From positions 1-64,000 of the forward strand of contig NZ_LLZN01000127.1 in assembly GCF_001509795.1 (NCBI RefSeq): DNA of 64,000 bases, written 5' to 3'. Each line of letters begins with the position of its first letter. Within the stretch, counting starts at the first letter, position 1. Under the pieces are notes generated by a model. It did no database searches. It saw nothing but the letters and a program-made list of their open reading frames with translations, and was not told the DNA's origin. The stretch is from Streptomyces sp. NRRL WC-3605. GTDB taxonomy: Bacteria; Actinomycetota; Actinomycetes; Streptomycetales; Streptomycetaceae. Positions 23,823-30,924 of the stretch are shown in pieces. The position numbers were made by a program, and so were the translations under genes.

Positions 23823-24761
23823 ATGTCACTGCCACTGGAGGGGCGCACGGCGATCGTCACGGGTGCGGGGCGTGGCCTGGGCCGCGCCGAGGCACGGGAG
23901 TTGGCCCGGCTGGGCGCGGCCGTCGTCGTCAACGACCACGGGCAGCCCGGCCGGGACGGCACCGGCGCCGCGTCGGCCGGGCCCGCCGAGGAGGTCGCCG
24001 CCGGGATCCGCGCGGCGGGCGGCCGGGCCGTCGCCCACACCGGGGACGTCGCCGACTTCGCGCAGGCGGGCGGACTGGTCGCGACGGCGATCGCCGAGTT
24101 CGGGTCGCTGGACGTCCTCGTCAACAACGCGGGCATCCTGCGCGACCGCATGGTCTTCTCCATGGCGGAGGAGGAGTGGGACGCCGTGATCCGGGTCCAC
24201 CTCAAGGGCCACTTCAACACGGTCCGCCATGCCGCCGCCCACTGGCGGGAGCGGGCCAAGGCGACCGGCGCCCCCGTGTACGGGCGGATCGTGAACACCT
24301 CCTCGGAGGCGTTCCTCGCCGGGTCCGCCGGCCAGCCCAACTACGCGGCGGCCAAGGGCGGGATCGTCGGGCTCACCACGTCCAGCGCGCTCGCGCTCCG
24401 CAAGTACGGCGTCACCGTCAACGCCATCTGCCCGCGCGCCCGCACCCGGATGACCGAGGACGTCTTCGCCGCGCTGGCCCCGCCCGACGACGTGCTCGAC
24501 CCGCTCGCGCCCGAGCACGTCGCCCCGCTCGTCGGCTATCTGGCGTCCCCGTCCGCCGCCCATGTCACCGGGCAGCTCCTCGTCGTCCACGGCGGCATGG
24601 TGGCGGTCGTGGAACGGCCCAGGGTGGCGGCCACGTTCGAGAGCAAGCAGGAGACGTTCACCCACGACGAGCTGGACGCCCTGCTCACCGGGTGGTTCGC
24701 GGACCGGCCGCCCGGCGAGACGTTCGCGGCGGCCGAAGTGCTGGGCCTGCGGCGCGGTTAG
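23823..24761 (+). CDS. Short-chain dehydrogenase, multifunctional-enzyme-2-like
   Basis: A 312-residue SDR. The cofactor motif TGAGRGLGRAEA is near residues 14-25, NNAG near 103, and the catalytic Ser and Tyr-x-x-x-Lys lie in NTSSEAF and YAAAKGG near 160-180. The insertion VVVNDHGQPGRDGTGAASAG near 34-53 and the long C-terminal tail are typical of (3R)-hydroxyacyl-CoA dehydrogenases of the HSD17B4 type, which oxidise the product of hydratase 2; MaoC plus this SDR would complete that step. ATG 23823 has GAAGGGG upstream; the GTG at 23817 is less likely. Confidence 0.9.
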   Translation: MSLPLEGRTAIVTGAGRGLGRAEARELARLGAAVVVNDHGQPGRDGTGAASAGPAEEVAAGIRAAGGRAVAHTGDVADFAQAGGLVATAIAEFGSLDVLVNNAGILRDRMVFSMAEEEWDAVIRVHLKGHFNTVRHAAAHWRERAKATGAPVYGRIVNTSSEAFLAGSAGQPNYAAAKGGIVGLTTSSALALRKYGVTVNAICPRARTRMTEDVFAALAPPDDVLDPLAPEHVAPLVGYLASPSAAHVTGQLLVVHGGMVAVVERPRVAATFESKQETFTHDELDALLTGWFADRPPGETFAAAEVLGLRRG

Positions 24762-24779
24762 CGGACTGTGCGGACAGGG

Positions 24780-24815
24780 GTACGGCCCCGACCCTCCGGG
24801 AGGATCGGGGCCGTA
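24780..24815. terminator. Bidirectional hairpin terminator
   Basis: A perfect 12-base stem, GTACGGCCCCGA / TCGGGGCCGTAC, around a CTCC-GGGAGG inner stem. It is placed between the SDR gene and the convergent small peptide gene and can serve both. Confidence 0.8.
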
Positions 24816-24834
24816 CGCCGTGCCCGGTGCGGCC

Positions 24835-25002
24835 TCAGGCCGCCGTCCCGTTCTCCTCGGCCGGCTTGCGGTGACGGCCGCGGGGGGCCGTCTGGTACTC
24901 GCTCGCCGAGACGTCACTGGCCGAGACCGGGCCCCGGTGCCGGCCGTGACCGGCGGCCTCCTGGACCTCGGACGACGGCTCGGTCGTGATGGCGTTGCTC
25001 AT
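24835..25002 (-). CDS. Small 55-residue hydrophilic peptide with two Gly-Arg-His-Arg motifs
   Basis: A short gene whose product begins MSNAITTEPSSEVQEAAGHG and holds GHGRHRGP near 18-25 and PRGRHRKP near 40-47, separated by an acidic, Ser-rich stretch. There is no signal peptide, Cys or membrane segment. It ends 20 bases from a strong bidirectional terminator and has high third-position GC, which supports a real gene. No clear Shine-Dalgarno is seen (ACCTTACCG precedes ATG). It could be a conserved small Streptomyces protein or a peptide precursor, but I see no modifying enzyme nearby. Confidence 0.6.
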   Translation of the reverse strand: MSNAITTEPSSEVQEAAGHGRHRGPVSASDVSASEYQTAPRGRHRKPAEENGTAA

Positions 25003-25097
25003 CGGTAAGGTTCACCCCGTAAACATGATCTTTCCAACAGCCGGGTGAGTCTAACCAACCCCGTGAGGGCCGGATCCACGCGTCGCGCCGACCGGCA

Positions 25098-26252
25098 CTA
25101 GTTCGTTACAAGACCGCCCAAGGGTGCTTGCTGCAACGGCACGGGACGCGTCACGACGGGACCCGGAGGCTCCGTTTCCCGGGCCGCCGACGGCGCCGGT
25201 TCCGGTTCCGTCCGCGCGTCCACGGGGGCGGCCGGCGCCTCCACGCGGGCCACCCCGCACGGGACGTCCGCGGTGGCGTACGGCAGCCGCAGCTCGCCCT
25301 CCCGTGTCCACACCCCGGCGCCCGCCAGCCAGCCCTCCGGCGCCGCGAAGTGACGGACCGTCCGCTCGGCGGGCCGCCACACCCCGACCCAGCCGCCGAC
25401 CGGCCCGTCGACGCGCAGCGCCACCCCGCAGCTCTCCGGCGTCAGCACCTGGCCCGGCTGGATCGCGAACGGCGTGACCTCGTGGTCCGGCATCCGCAGC
25501 GACTCCGGGAAACGCACCGGCAGGGTGCTGCCGAGGACGCCCCAGCCCAGCCGCGGCCGCCCCGGCGACGGGGCGTCCGAGCGGATCAGCAGCAGCCCGC
25601 TGTCCGGGTCGGCGAGCAGGACCCGGTCGTCGCTGTCCGCCGTGATCTGCAGCAGCGGCGACACCTCGCCGTCCCGCCCCAGATCCACCACGACCGCCTT
25701 CGTCCGCCCGCCGGACTCCCGGTCGAGGGCCAGCATCCGCCCCTCCCGGTCCAGCCACACCCCGCCCGAGCAGCGCCCCGGGATCTGCGCGAGCCGCTCC
25801 GGCCCGAAGGCGCCGCCGGCCACCAGCCACACCGTGCTGGAGCGCCGCCCCACCGCCAGCGCGTACGCCCGCTCCCCGCCCGGCGCCGGGGGCAGCATCC
25901 GCAGCCGGGTCCCGTCGTCCGGGCACTCGACCGCGCCCAGCAGCAGCTCGCCGGTGCCGGGGCCGGTGGGGTACAGCAGGGAGAAGACATGGCGTCCGTC
26001 GGTCGGGCGGCGGACGAGGACCCGCCCGTCGCCCATCGGCTGCACCTGCGTGCCCGGCTCCTCCGGCTGGTGGCCGGGCAGGGGCACGGCGTAGGGCTCG
26101 GGGCCGTCCAGGGTCCAGCGCTCCGGGAACCAGCAGTCGCCGTCCAGCGCGAGGCGGGCGGCGTAGGAGCCGTCCGCGGTGATGATGCACTCCGTCCGAG
26201 GCGCGTCGCCGCTGTCGGACTCCGCCGCGGACTCGATCGCACAGGCCCTCAT
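25098..26252 (-). CDS. Hypothetical propeller-like protein
   Basis: A 384-residue protein with no signal peptide or membrane helix. It has a repeated strand pattern in which blocks such as GDGRVLVRRPTDGRHVFSLL, GERAYALAVGRRSSTVWLVA and SDDRVLLADPDSGLLLIRSD recur about every 45-50 residues, which suggests a beta-propeller. The C-terminal 40 residues are Pro/Glu-rich and probably disordered. GGAGGTGA lies seven bases before the ATG, and a -10-like TAGCGT about 20 bases further up. It is a single gene between the small peptide and nif3. I do not recognise a named family or function. Confidence 0.7.
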   Translation of the reverse strand: MRACAIESAAESDSGDAPRTECIITADGSYAARLALDGDCWFPERWTLDGPEPYAVPLPGHQPEEPGTQVQPMGDGRVLVRRPTDGRHVFSLLYPTGPGTGELLLGAVECPDDGTRLRMLPPAPGGERAYALAVGRRSSTVWLVAGGAFGPERLAQIPGRCSGGVWLDREGRMLALDRESGGRTKAVVVDLGRDGEVSPLLQITADSDDRVLLADPDSGLLLIRSDAPSPGRPRLGWGVLGSTLPVRFPESLRMPDHEVTPFAIQPGQVLTPESCGVALRVDGPVGGWVGVWRPAERTVRHFAAPEGWLAGAGVWTREGELRLPYATADVPCGVARVEAPAAPVDARTEPEPAPSAARETEPPGPVVTRPVPLQQAPLGGLVTN

Positions 26253-26485
26253 GGTCCGGTCACCTCCGGTCACGACGCTAGTTTTCGCCCGCACAGCCGA
26301 GGCACGAGCAGGTTCCGCTTCACACAAAGGGGTGGCACAGGAACGATTCGCCTGAGGAAACGGGGACCCGTGTGCTGGACGGCGCCGCACGCGGCGCGGG
26401 AGCACCCGGGCGACCGGCGGGAACGGCGGACGCGGACGCCGTACCGGCCGCCCCACAGCCGGTACGGCCCCCGACAACGGCCAGG

Positions 26486-26491
26486 TAGCCT
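26486..26491 (+). promoter_or_regulatory. -10 element of a leaderless nif3-like transcript
   Basis: TAGCCT ends seven bases before the GTG start at 26499, and no ribosome site lies between, so transcription probably begins at the start codon. Confidence 0.5.
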
Positions 26492-26498
26492 GTCCCTC

Positions 26499-27353
26499 GT
26501 GCCCCGTCTGTCTGAAGTCATCGCCGCGCTGGAGACCCTGTGGCCCGCCGAGCGGGCCGAGTCCTGGGACGCGGTCGGCACCGTCGTGGGCGACCCCGGC
26601 CAGGAGGTCTCCCGGGTCCTGTTCGCCGTCGACCCGGTCCAGGAGATCGTGGACGAGGCGGTCGAACTCGGCGCCGACCTGCTGGTCACCCACCACCCGC
26701 TCTATCTGCGCGGGACGACGACCGTCGCGGCCTCCCACTTCAAGGGCCGCGTCGTGCACACCCTGATCAAGAACGACATCGCGCTGCACGTCGCGCACAC
26801 CAACGCCGACACCGCCGACCCGGGCGTGAGCGACGCCCTCGCCGGCGCCCTGGACCTGCGCGTCGTCCGCCCCCTGGTGCCCGACCCGACGGACCCCGAC
26901 GGCCGCCGGGGCCTCGGCCGCGTGTGCGAGCTGGACCAGCCGCTCACCGTGCGCGCCCTGGCCGCCCGTGCCGCCGAGCGGCTGCCCGCCACCGCGCAGG
27001 GCATCCGCGTCGCCGGCGACCCGGAGGCCGTCGTCCGCACGATCGCCGTCAGCGGCGGCTCCGGCGACAGCCTCTTCGACCAGGTGCGGGCCGCCGGGGT
27101 CGACGCCTTCCTCACGGCCGACCTGCGCCACCATCCGGTGTCCGAGGCGGTCGCCCACAGTCCTCTCGCGTTGCTCGACGCGGCGCACTGGGCCACCGAG
27201 TGGCCCTGGTGCGAGCTGGCAGCAGCCCAGCTCGACGAGATCTCCGACCGTCACGGATGGGACCTGCGCGTCCACGTCTCCGCGACGGTCACCGACCCCT
27301 GGACCGCCCACGCGGCGTCCACCACCACCGATTCCACGGGAGCCCCCAACTGA
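26499..27353 (+). CDS. Nif3-like dinuclear metal-centre protein (DUF34)
   Basis: A 284-residue member of the widespread Nif3/YbgI family, related to GTP cyclohydrolase I type 2 domains. Metal ligands are visible as VTHHPLYLRG near 64-73 and VAHTNADTADPG near 98-109, with the C-terminal partner His/Glu region DLRHHPVSEAV near 206. The biochemical role is unsettled; metal insertion or chaperoning is proposed for the family. It appears leaderless from GTG 26499. Its TGA overlaps a CTG start of the zinc-ribbon gene, a pairing conserved in actinobacteria, with RNase H/phosphatase third. Confidence 0.92.
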   Translation: MPRLSEVIAALETLWPAERAESWDAVGTVVGDPGQEVSRVLFAVDPVQEIVDEAVELGADLLVTHHPLYLRGTTTVAASHFKGRVVHTLIKNDIALHVAHTNADTADPGVSDALAGALDLRVVRPLVPDPTDPDGRRGLGRVCELDQPLTVRALAARAAERLPATAQGIRVAGDPEAVVRTIAVSGGSGDSLFDQVRAAGVDAFLTADLRHHPVSEAVAHSPLALLDAAHWATEWPWCELAAAQLDEISDRHGWDLRVHVSATVTDPWTAHAASTTTDSTGAPN

Positions 27354-28093
27354 ACGCCGCGCCCGCCGACCAGATCCGCCTCCTGGACGTCCAGGATCTC
27401 GACGTCCGCCTCCAGCAGCTCGCGCACAGGCGGAAGTCGCTTCCCGAGCACGCCGAGATCGAGTCCCTCAGCAAGGACCACACCCAGCTGCGCGACCTGC
27501 TCGTCGCCGCGCAGACCGAGGAGAGCGACTGCGCCCGCGAGCAGACCAAGGCCGAGCAGGACGTGGACCAGGTGCGCCAGCGCGCCGCCCGCGACCAGCA
27601 GCGCCTGGACTCCGGTGCCGTCACCTCCCCGAAGGACCTGGAGAACCTCCAGCGCGAGATCGTCTCCCTCGCCAAGCGCCAGGGCGACCTCGAGGACGTC
27701 GTCCTGGAGGTCATGGAGCGCCGCGAGTCCGCCCAGGAGCGCGTCGCCGAGCTGACCGAGCGCGTCGGCTCCGTGCAGGGCAAGGTCGACGACGCCGTCG
27801 CCCGCCGGGACGCCGCGTTCGAGGAGATCGACGCCGAGGTGGCCACGGTGACGAAGGAGCGCGAGGTCGTCGCCGCCGCCGTCCCGGCCGACCTGCTGAA
27901 GCTGTACGAGAAGCTGCGCGAGCAGCAGGGCGGCGTCGGCGCGGCCAAGCTGTACCAGCGCACCTGCCAGGGCTGCCGACAGGAGCTCGCCATCACCGAG
28001 CTCAACGAGATCCGCGCGGCCGCCCCCGACACCGTGGTGCGCTGCGAGAACTGCCGCCGCATCCTGGTCCGCACGGCCGAGTCCGGCCTCTAG
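27350..28093 (+). CDS. Coiled-coil zinc-ribbon protein (C4-type), CTG start
   Basis: A 247-residue protein. Long coiled coil at about 15-175 (heptads in LRDLLVAAQTEESDCAREQT and following), then a C-terminal zinc ribbon: CQGCRQE near 206 and CENCRRI near 231, giving four Cys. Family members are thought to bind nucleic acid or ribosome-linked partners; function is unknown. The frame has no ATG, GTG or TTG until about residue 73, deep in the coil. The CTG at 27350 overlaps the nif3 stop (CTGA), has GGGAG eight bases upstream, and gives the conserved N-terminus NAAPADQIRLLDVQ. Confidence 0.85.
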   Translation: MNAAPADQIRLLDVQDLDVRLQQLAHRRKSLPEHAEIESLSKDHTQLRDLLVAAQTEESDCAREQTKAEQDVDQVRQRAARDQQRLDSGAVTSPKDLENLQREIVSLAKRQGDLEDVVLEVMERRESAQERVAELTERVGSVQGKVDDAVARRDAAFEEIDAEVATVTKEREVVAAAVPADLLKLYEKLREQQGGVGAAKLYQRTCQGCRQELAITELNEIRAAAPDTVVRCENCRRILVRTAESGL

Positions 28094-28104
28094 GAGCCGG
28101 TGCC

Positions 28105-29370
28105 GTGCGGGAGTTCATCGTCGAGGCCGACGGCGGGTCACGGGGCAATCCGGGGCCCGCGGGCTACGGCGCGGTCGTGATCGACGCGGCCACGGGCCAG
28201 ACCCTGGCCGAGCGGGCCGAGTACCTCGGCGTCGCCACCAACAACGTCGCCGAGTACCGGGGCCTCGTGGCCGGGCTGCGCGCCGCGCACGAACTGGACC
28301 CGTCGGCCACGGTGCACGTCCGCATGGACTCCAAGCTCGTCATCGAGCAGATGTCGGGCCGCTGGAAGATCAAGCACCCGGACATGAAGCCGCTGGCGTT
28401 CGAGGCGGCACGGATCTTCCCGCCCGCCCAGGTGACGTACGAGTGGATCCCGCGCGAGCGGAACAAGCACGCGGACCGCCTCGCCAACGAGGCCATGGAC
28501 GCGGGCAGGCGCGGGGAGCGGTGGAGCCCGCAGGACTCCACGGCGGAGCTGGAGGCGGCCGACGCGAGGGCTGCCGCCGGTACGGCCTCCGGGGGAGCCG
28601 TGGATGCAGGTACGGCCTCCGGGGGTGCCCGGGATACCGATACGGCCTCCGGGGGTGCCCGGGATACCGATACGGCCTCCGGGGGTGCCCGGGACGCCGG
28701 TACGGCCGCGCCCCCCTCGGCCGGCTGGGCCCCCGCCGACATGGGCGCACCCGCCACCTTCGTCCTGCTGCGGCACGGCGAGACCCCCCTCACCCCGCAG
28801 AAGCGTTTCTCGGGCAGCGGCGGCACCGACCCGGCGCTGTCCGCCGCCGGCCGGGAGCAGGCCGAGCGCGTGGGCGCCGCCCTCGCCCGGCGCGGCACGA
28901 TCCAGGCGGTCGTGGCCTCGCCGCTCGCCCGCACCCGGGAGACCGCCGCCATCGTCGCCGGCCGCCTCGGCCTGGACGTCACCGTCGAAGAGGACCTGCG
29001 CGAGACCGGCTTCGGCGCCTGGGAGGGCCTCACCTTCGGCGAGGTCCGCGAGCGGTACCCCGACGACCTGACCGCCTGGCTGGCCGACCCCGAGGCCCGC
29101 CCCACCGGCGGCGGCGAGAGCTTCGTGGCGACGGCGGAACGGGTCGCCGCCGCCCGAGACAAGCTGATCGCGGCCTACGCGGGCCGCACGGTCCTGCTCG
29201 TCACGCACGTCACGCCGATCAAGACGCTCGTCCGCCTGGCCCTGGGTGCGCCGCCGGAGTCCCTGTTCCGCATGGAGCTGTCGGCGGCCTCGCTGTCCGC
29301 GATCGCGTACTACGCGGACGGCAATGCGAGCGTGCGGCTCTTCAACGACACCTCACACCTGCGCGGCTGA
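28105..29370 (+). CDS. Bifunctional RNase H / acid (alpha-ribazole-type) phosphatase
   Basis: A 421-residue fusion like mycobacterial Rv2228c. The N-terminal RNase H domain (1-135) has acidic residues in IVEADGGSRGNPG, NNVAEYRG and RMDSKLV and should cut RNA in RNA:DNA hybrids. The C-terminal histidine phosphatase domain (about 215-421) has LLRHGETPLT, ETGFGAWEGL and VTHVTPIK; this group can act on alpha-ribazole phosphate in cobalamin assembly. The domains are joined by a linker of ten-residue repeats. TAGGAGCC precedes GTG 28105. Its 3' end overlaps the convergent eda gene by 18 bases. Confidence 0.93.
   Translation: MREFIVEADGGSRGNPGPAGYGAVVIDAATGQTLAERAEYLGVATNNVAEYRGLVAGLRAAHELDPSATVHVRMDSKLVIEQMSGRWKIKHPDMKPLAFEAARIFPPAQVTYEWIPRERNKHADRLANEAMDAGRRGERWSPQDSTAELEAADARAAAGTASGGAVDAGTASGGARDTDTASGGARDTDTASGGARDAGTAAPPSAGWAPADMGAPATFVLLRHGETPLTPQKRFSGSGGTDPALSAAGREQAERVGAALARRGTIQAVVASPLARTRETAAIVAGRLGLDVTVEEDLRETGFGAWEGLTFGEVRERYPDDLTAWLADPEARPTGGGESFVATAERVAAARDKLIAAYAGRTVLLVTHVTPIKTLVRLALGAPPESLFRMELSAASLSAIAYYADGNASVRLFNDTSHLRG
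28581..28700 (+). repeat. 30-base tandem repeat coding the linker
   Basis: Four 30-base units start at 28581, 28611, 28641 and 28671, each beginning TACGGCCTCCGGGGG. The second and third are identical, the others differ at a few bases. In frame they code (TASGGARDTD)-type repeats and keep the reading frame when copy number changes. Confidence 0.92.
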
Positions 29371-29985
29371 CCGGCCGAGACCAGCCGCCTCGCGGGCCAG
29401 CGCCTCCACCCGCCCCCAGTCCCGGGCCGCCACCGCGTCCGCCGGGAGCATCCAGCTGCCGCCCACACAGGCCACGTTGGGCAGGGCGAGGTAGTCCGGA
29501 GCCGACGCGGGACCGATGCCGCCCGTCGGGCAGAACCGCACCTGGGGCAGCGGCCCGTACAGCGACCTGAGGTACGCCGTGCCGCCCGCCGCCTCCGCCG
29601 GGAAGAACTTCAGCTCCCGCACCCCGCGCTCCAGCAGCGCCACCACCTCCGACGCCGTCGACACCCCCGGCAGATACGGCACCCCGGACGCCCGCATGGC
29701 GTCGAGCAGGGCGTCCGTCCAGCCGGGGCTGACCAGGAACCGCGCCCCCGCCTCCGCCGACCGCGTCACCTGCTCGGGCGTGAGCACGGTGCCGGCCCCG
29801 ACCACGGCGTCCGGCACGGCGTCCGCGACGGCCCGGATCGCGTCGAGCGCGGCCGGGGTCCGCAGGGTCACCTCGATCGCGCGCAGCCCGCCGGCGACCA
29901 GCGCCCGGGCCAGCGGTACGGCGTCGGAGGGGTTGTCGACCACGACCACGGGGACGACGGGTGCGAGATCCAGGACCGATGTCAT
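29353..29985 (-). CDS. eda: KDPG/KHG aldolase
   Basis: A 210-residue class I aldolase that splits 2-keto-3-deoxy-6-phosphogluconate into pyruvate and glyceraldehyde 3-phosphate. Characteristic segments are AIEVTLRTPAAL near 36-47 with the catalytic Glu, VVGAGTVLTPEQ near 62-73, and the Schiff-base Lys in ELKFFPAE near 125; CPTGGIGP lies near 150. Length fits. Its 3' end lies inside the convergent RNase H/phosphatase gene. A strong dyad upstream (30009-30042) suggests sugar-acid-responsive control. No Edd dehydratase is in the window. Confidence 0.92.
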   Translation of the reverse strand: MTSVLDLAPVVPVVVVDNPSDAVPLARALVAGGLRAIEVTLRTPAALDAIRAVADAVPDAVVGAGTVLTPEQVTRSAEAGARFLVSPGWTDALLDAMRASGVPYLPGVSTASEVVALLERGVRELKFFPAEAAGGTAYLRSLYGPLPQVRFCPTGGIGPASAPDYLALPNVACVGGSWMLPADAVAARDWGRVEALAREAAGLGRSAAQV

Positions 29986-30008
29986 GGCGCACATCCTGCC
30001 GACGGGAA

Positions 30009-30042
30009 GCAGTCTGCGCAAAGCCCGTTGCATAGACTGCAA
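30009..30042. promoter_or_regulatory. Candidate operator of eda
   Basis: Two overlapping dyads. GCAGTCTGCGCAA (30009-30021) pairs with TTGCATAGACTGC (30028-30040) at 11 of 13 positions, and TTGCATAGACTGCAA (30028-30042) has perfect 5-base arms TTGCA/TGCAA. The latter resembles sites of IclR- or GntR-type sugar-acid regulators. Confidence 0.5.
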
Positions 30043-30069
30043 TGCGACGGTGCGACATGCAGGTGCGCG

Positions 30070-30852
30070 CTAGTGAACCTCGTCCACGAGCACGTCCAGC
30101 GCCCACGGCTTTCCAGCCCCGGCCGGTGCCTCGGCCTCCACCTCGTACCCGAGGTCCCGCAGCGCCTCGACCAGCTCGGCCGGGCCCTTCGGCGCCGCCC
30201 CCTCCGTCAGCAGGCTCCGCACGATCCGGCCCTTCGTCGCCTTGTTGAAGTGGCTGACGACCTTCCGGGTCGGCGCGTGCAGCACCCGGACCGTCGCCGT
30301 CCGCCCGGCCACCTCGCCCTTCGGCTTCCACGCCGCCGCGTACGCAGCCGACCGCAGGTCCAGCACCAGCCCGTTCCCGGCGGCCTCCGGCAGCACCTCG
30401 GCCATCGGCGCCCGCCAGTGCCCCGCGAGCGCGCCCAGCCCGGGCAGCTTCACGCCCATCGAGCAGCGGTAGGAGGGAATGCGGTCGGTGACCCGCACAG
30501 CACCCCACAGCCCCGAGAACACCAGCAGCGACCGGGCCGCCCGCCGCTTCGCCGCCGCGTCCAGGGAGGCGAGGCCGAGCGCGTCGTAGAGCACCCCGGT
30601 GTAGATCTCCCCGGCCGGCCGGGCACCCGCCATGAGCAGACCGGCGTTCTTCGCGACCTCGCCGCGCAGCCCCTCGCTGAGCCCGAGCACGTCCCGCGCC
30701 TTGTCCTCGTCACCCGCGCACAGGTCGACCAGCTCGGTCAGCACGGCCTCCCGTGCCCCGGCCAGCCCCGGCAGGGACAGCGACTCCGGCTTCAGCGGCG
30801 CACCCCGGCCGGACGCGGCCTTGCCTTCGGACGGCGGCAGCAGGACAAGCAC
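30070..30852 (-). CDS. yaaA: Peroxide-stress protein YaaA family
   Basis: A 260-residue DUF328/YaaA protein. Conserved features are the N-terminal LLPPSEGK, a central IPSYRCSMGVKLPGLGALAG near 135-154, LVLDLRSAAYAAAW near 172-185, and SHFNKATKGRIVR near 210-222 in the family C-terminal motif. In E. coli YaaA limits iron-dependent damage during peroxide stress; the molecular activity is DNA-binding-like but not fully known. GTG 30852 is five bases after AAGGAG and matches the usual MLxLLPPSEG start; GTG 30858 overlaps the ribosome site and is less likely. Confidence 0.9.
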   Translation of the reverse strand: MLVLLPPSEGKAASGRGAPLKPESLSLPGLAGAREAVLTELVDLCAGDEDKARDVLGLSEGLRGEVAKNAGLLMAGARPAGEIYTGVLYDALGLASLDAAAKRRAARSLLVFSGLWGAVRVTDRIPSYRCSMGVKLPGLGALAGHWRAPMAEVLPEAAGNGLVLDLRSAAYAAAWKPKGEVAGRTATVRVLHAPTRKVVSHFNKATKGRIVRSLLTEGAAPKGPAELVEALRDLGYEVEAEAPAGAGKPWALDVLVDEVH

Positions 30853-30912
30853 AGACACTCCTTCGATCGAACCCCGCTCAGGGTACGGCGTGCCCGCCGG
30901 GCCCCCTCGCCC

Positions 30913-30918
30913 TACGCT
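30913..30918 (+). promoter_or_regulatory. -10 element of a leaderless RNB-gene transcript
   Basis: TACGCT, six bases before ATG 30925, with no ribosome site between. Confidence 0.45.
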
Positions 30919-30924
30919 CGACTC

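Noticed and set aside
25128..27353. Long plus-strand frame covering the propeller-like gene and nif3
   Set aside because: Only the part from 26499 resembles a protein (Nif3); the upstream portion is antisense to the 25098-26252 gene.
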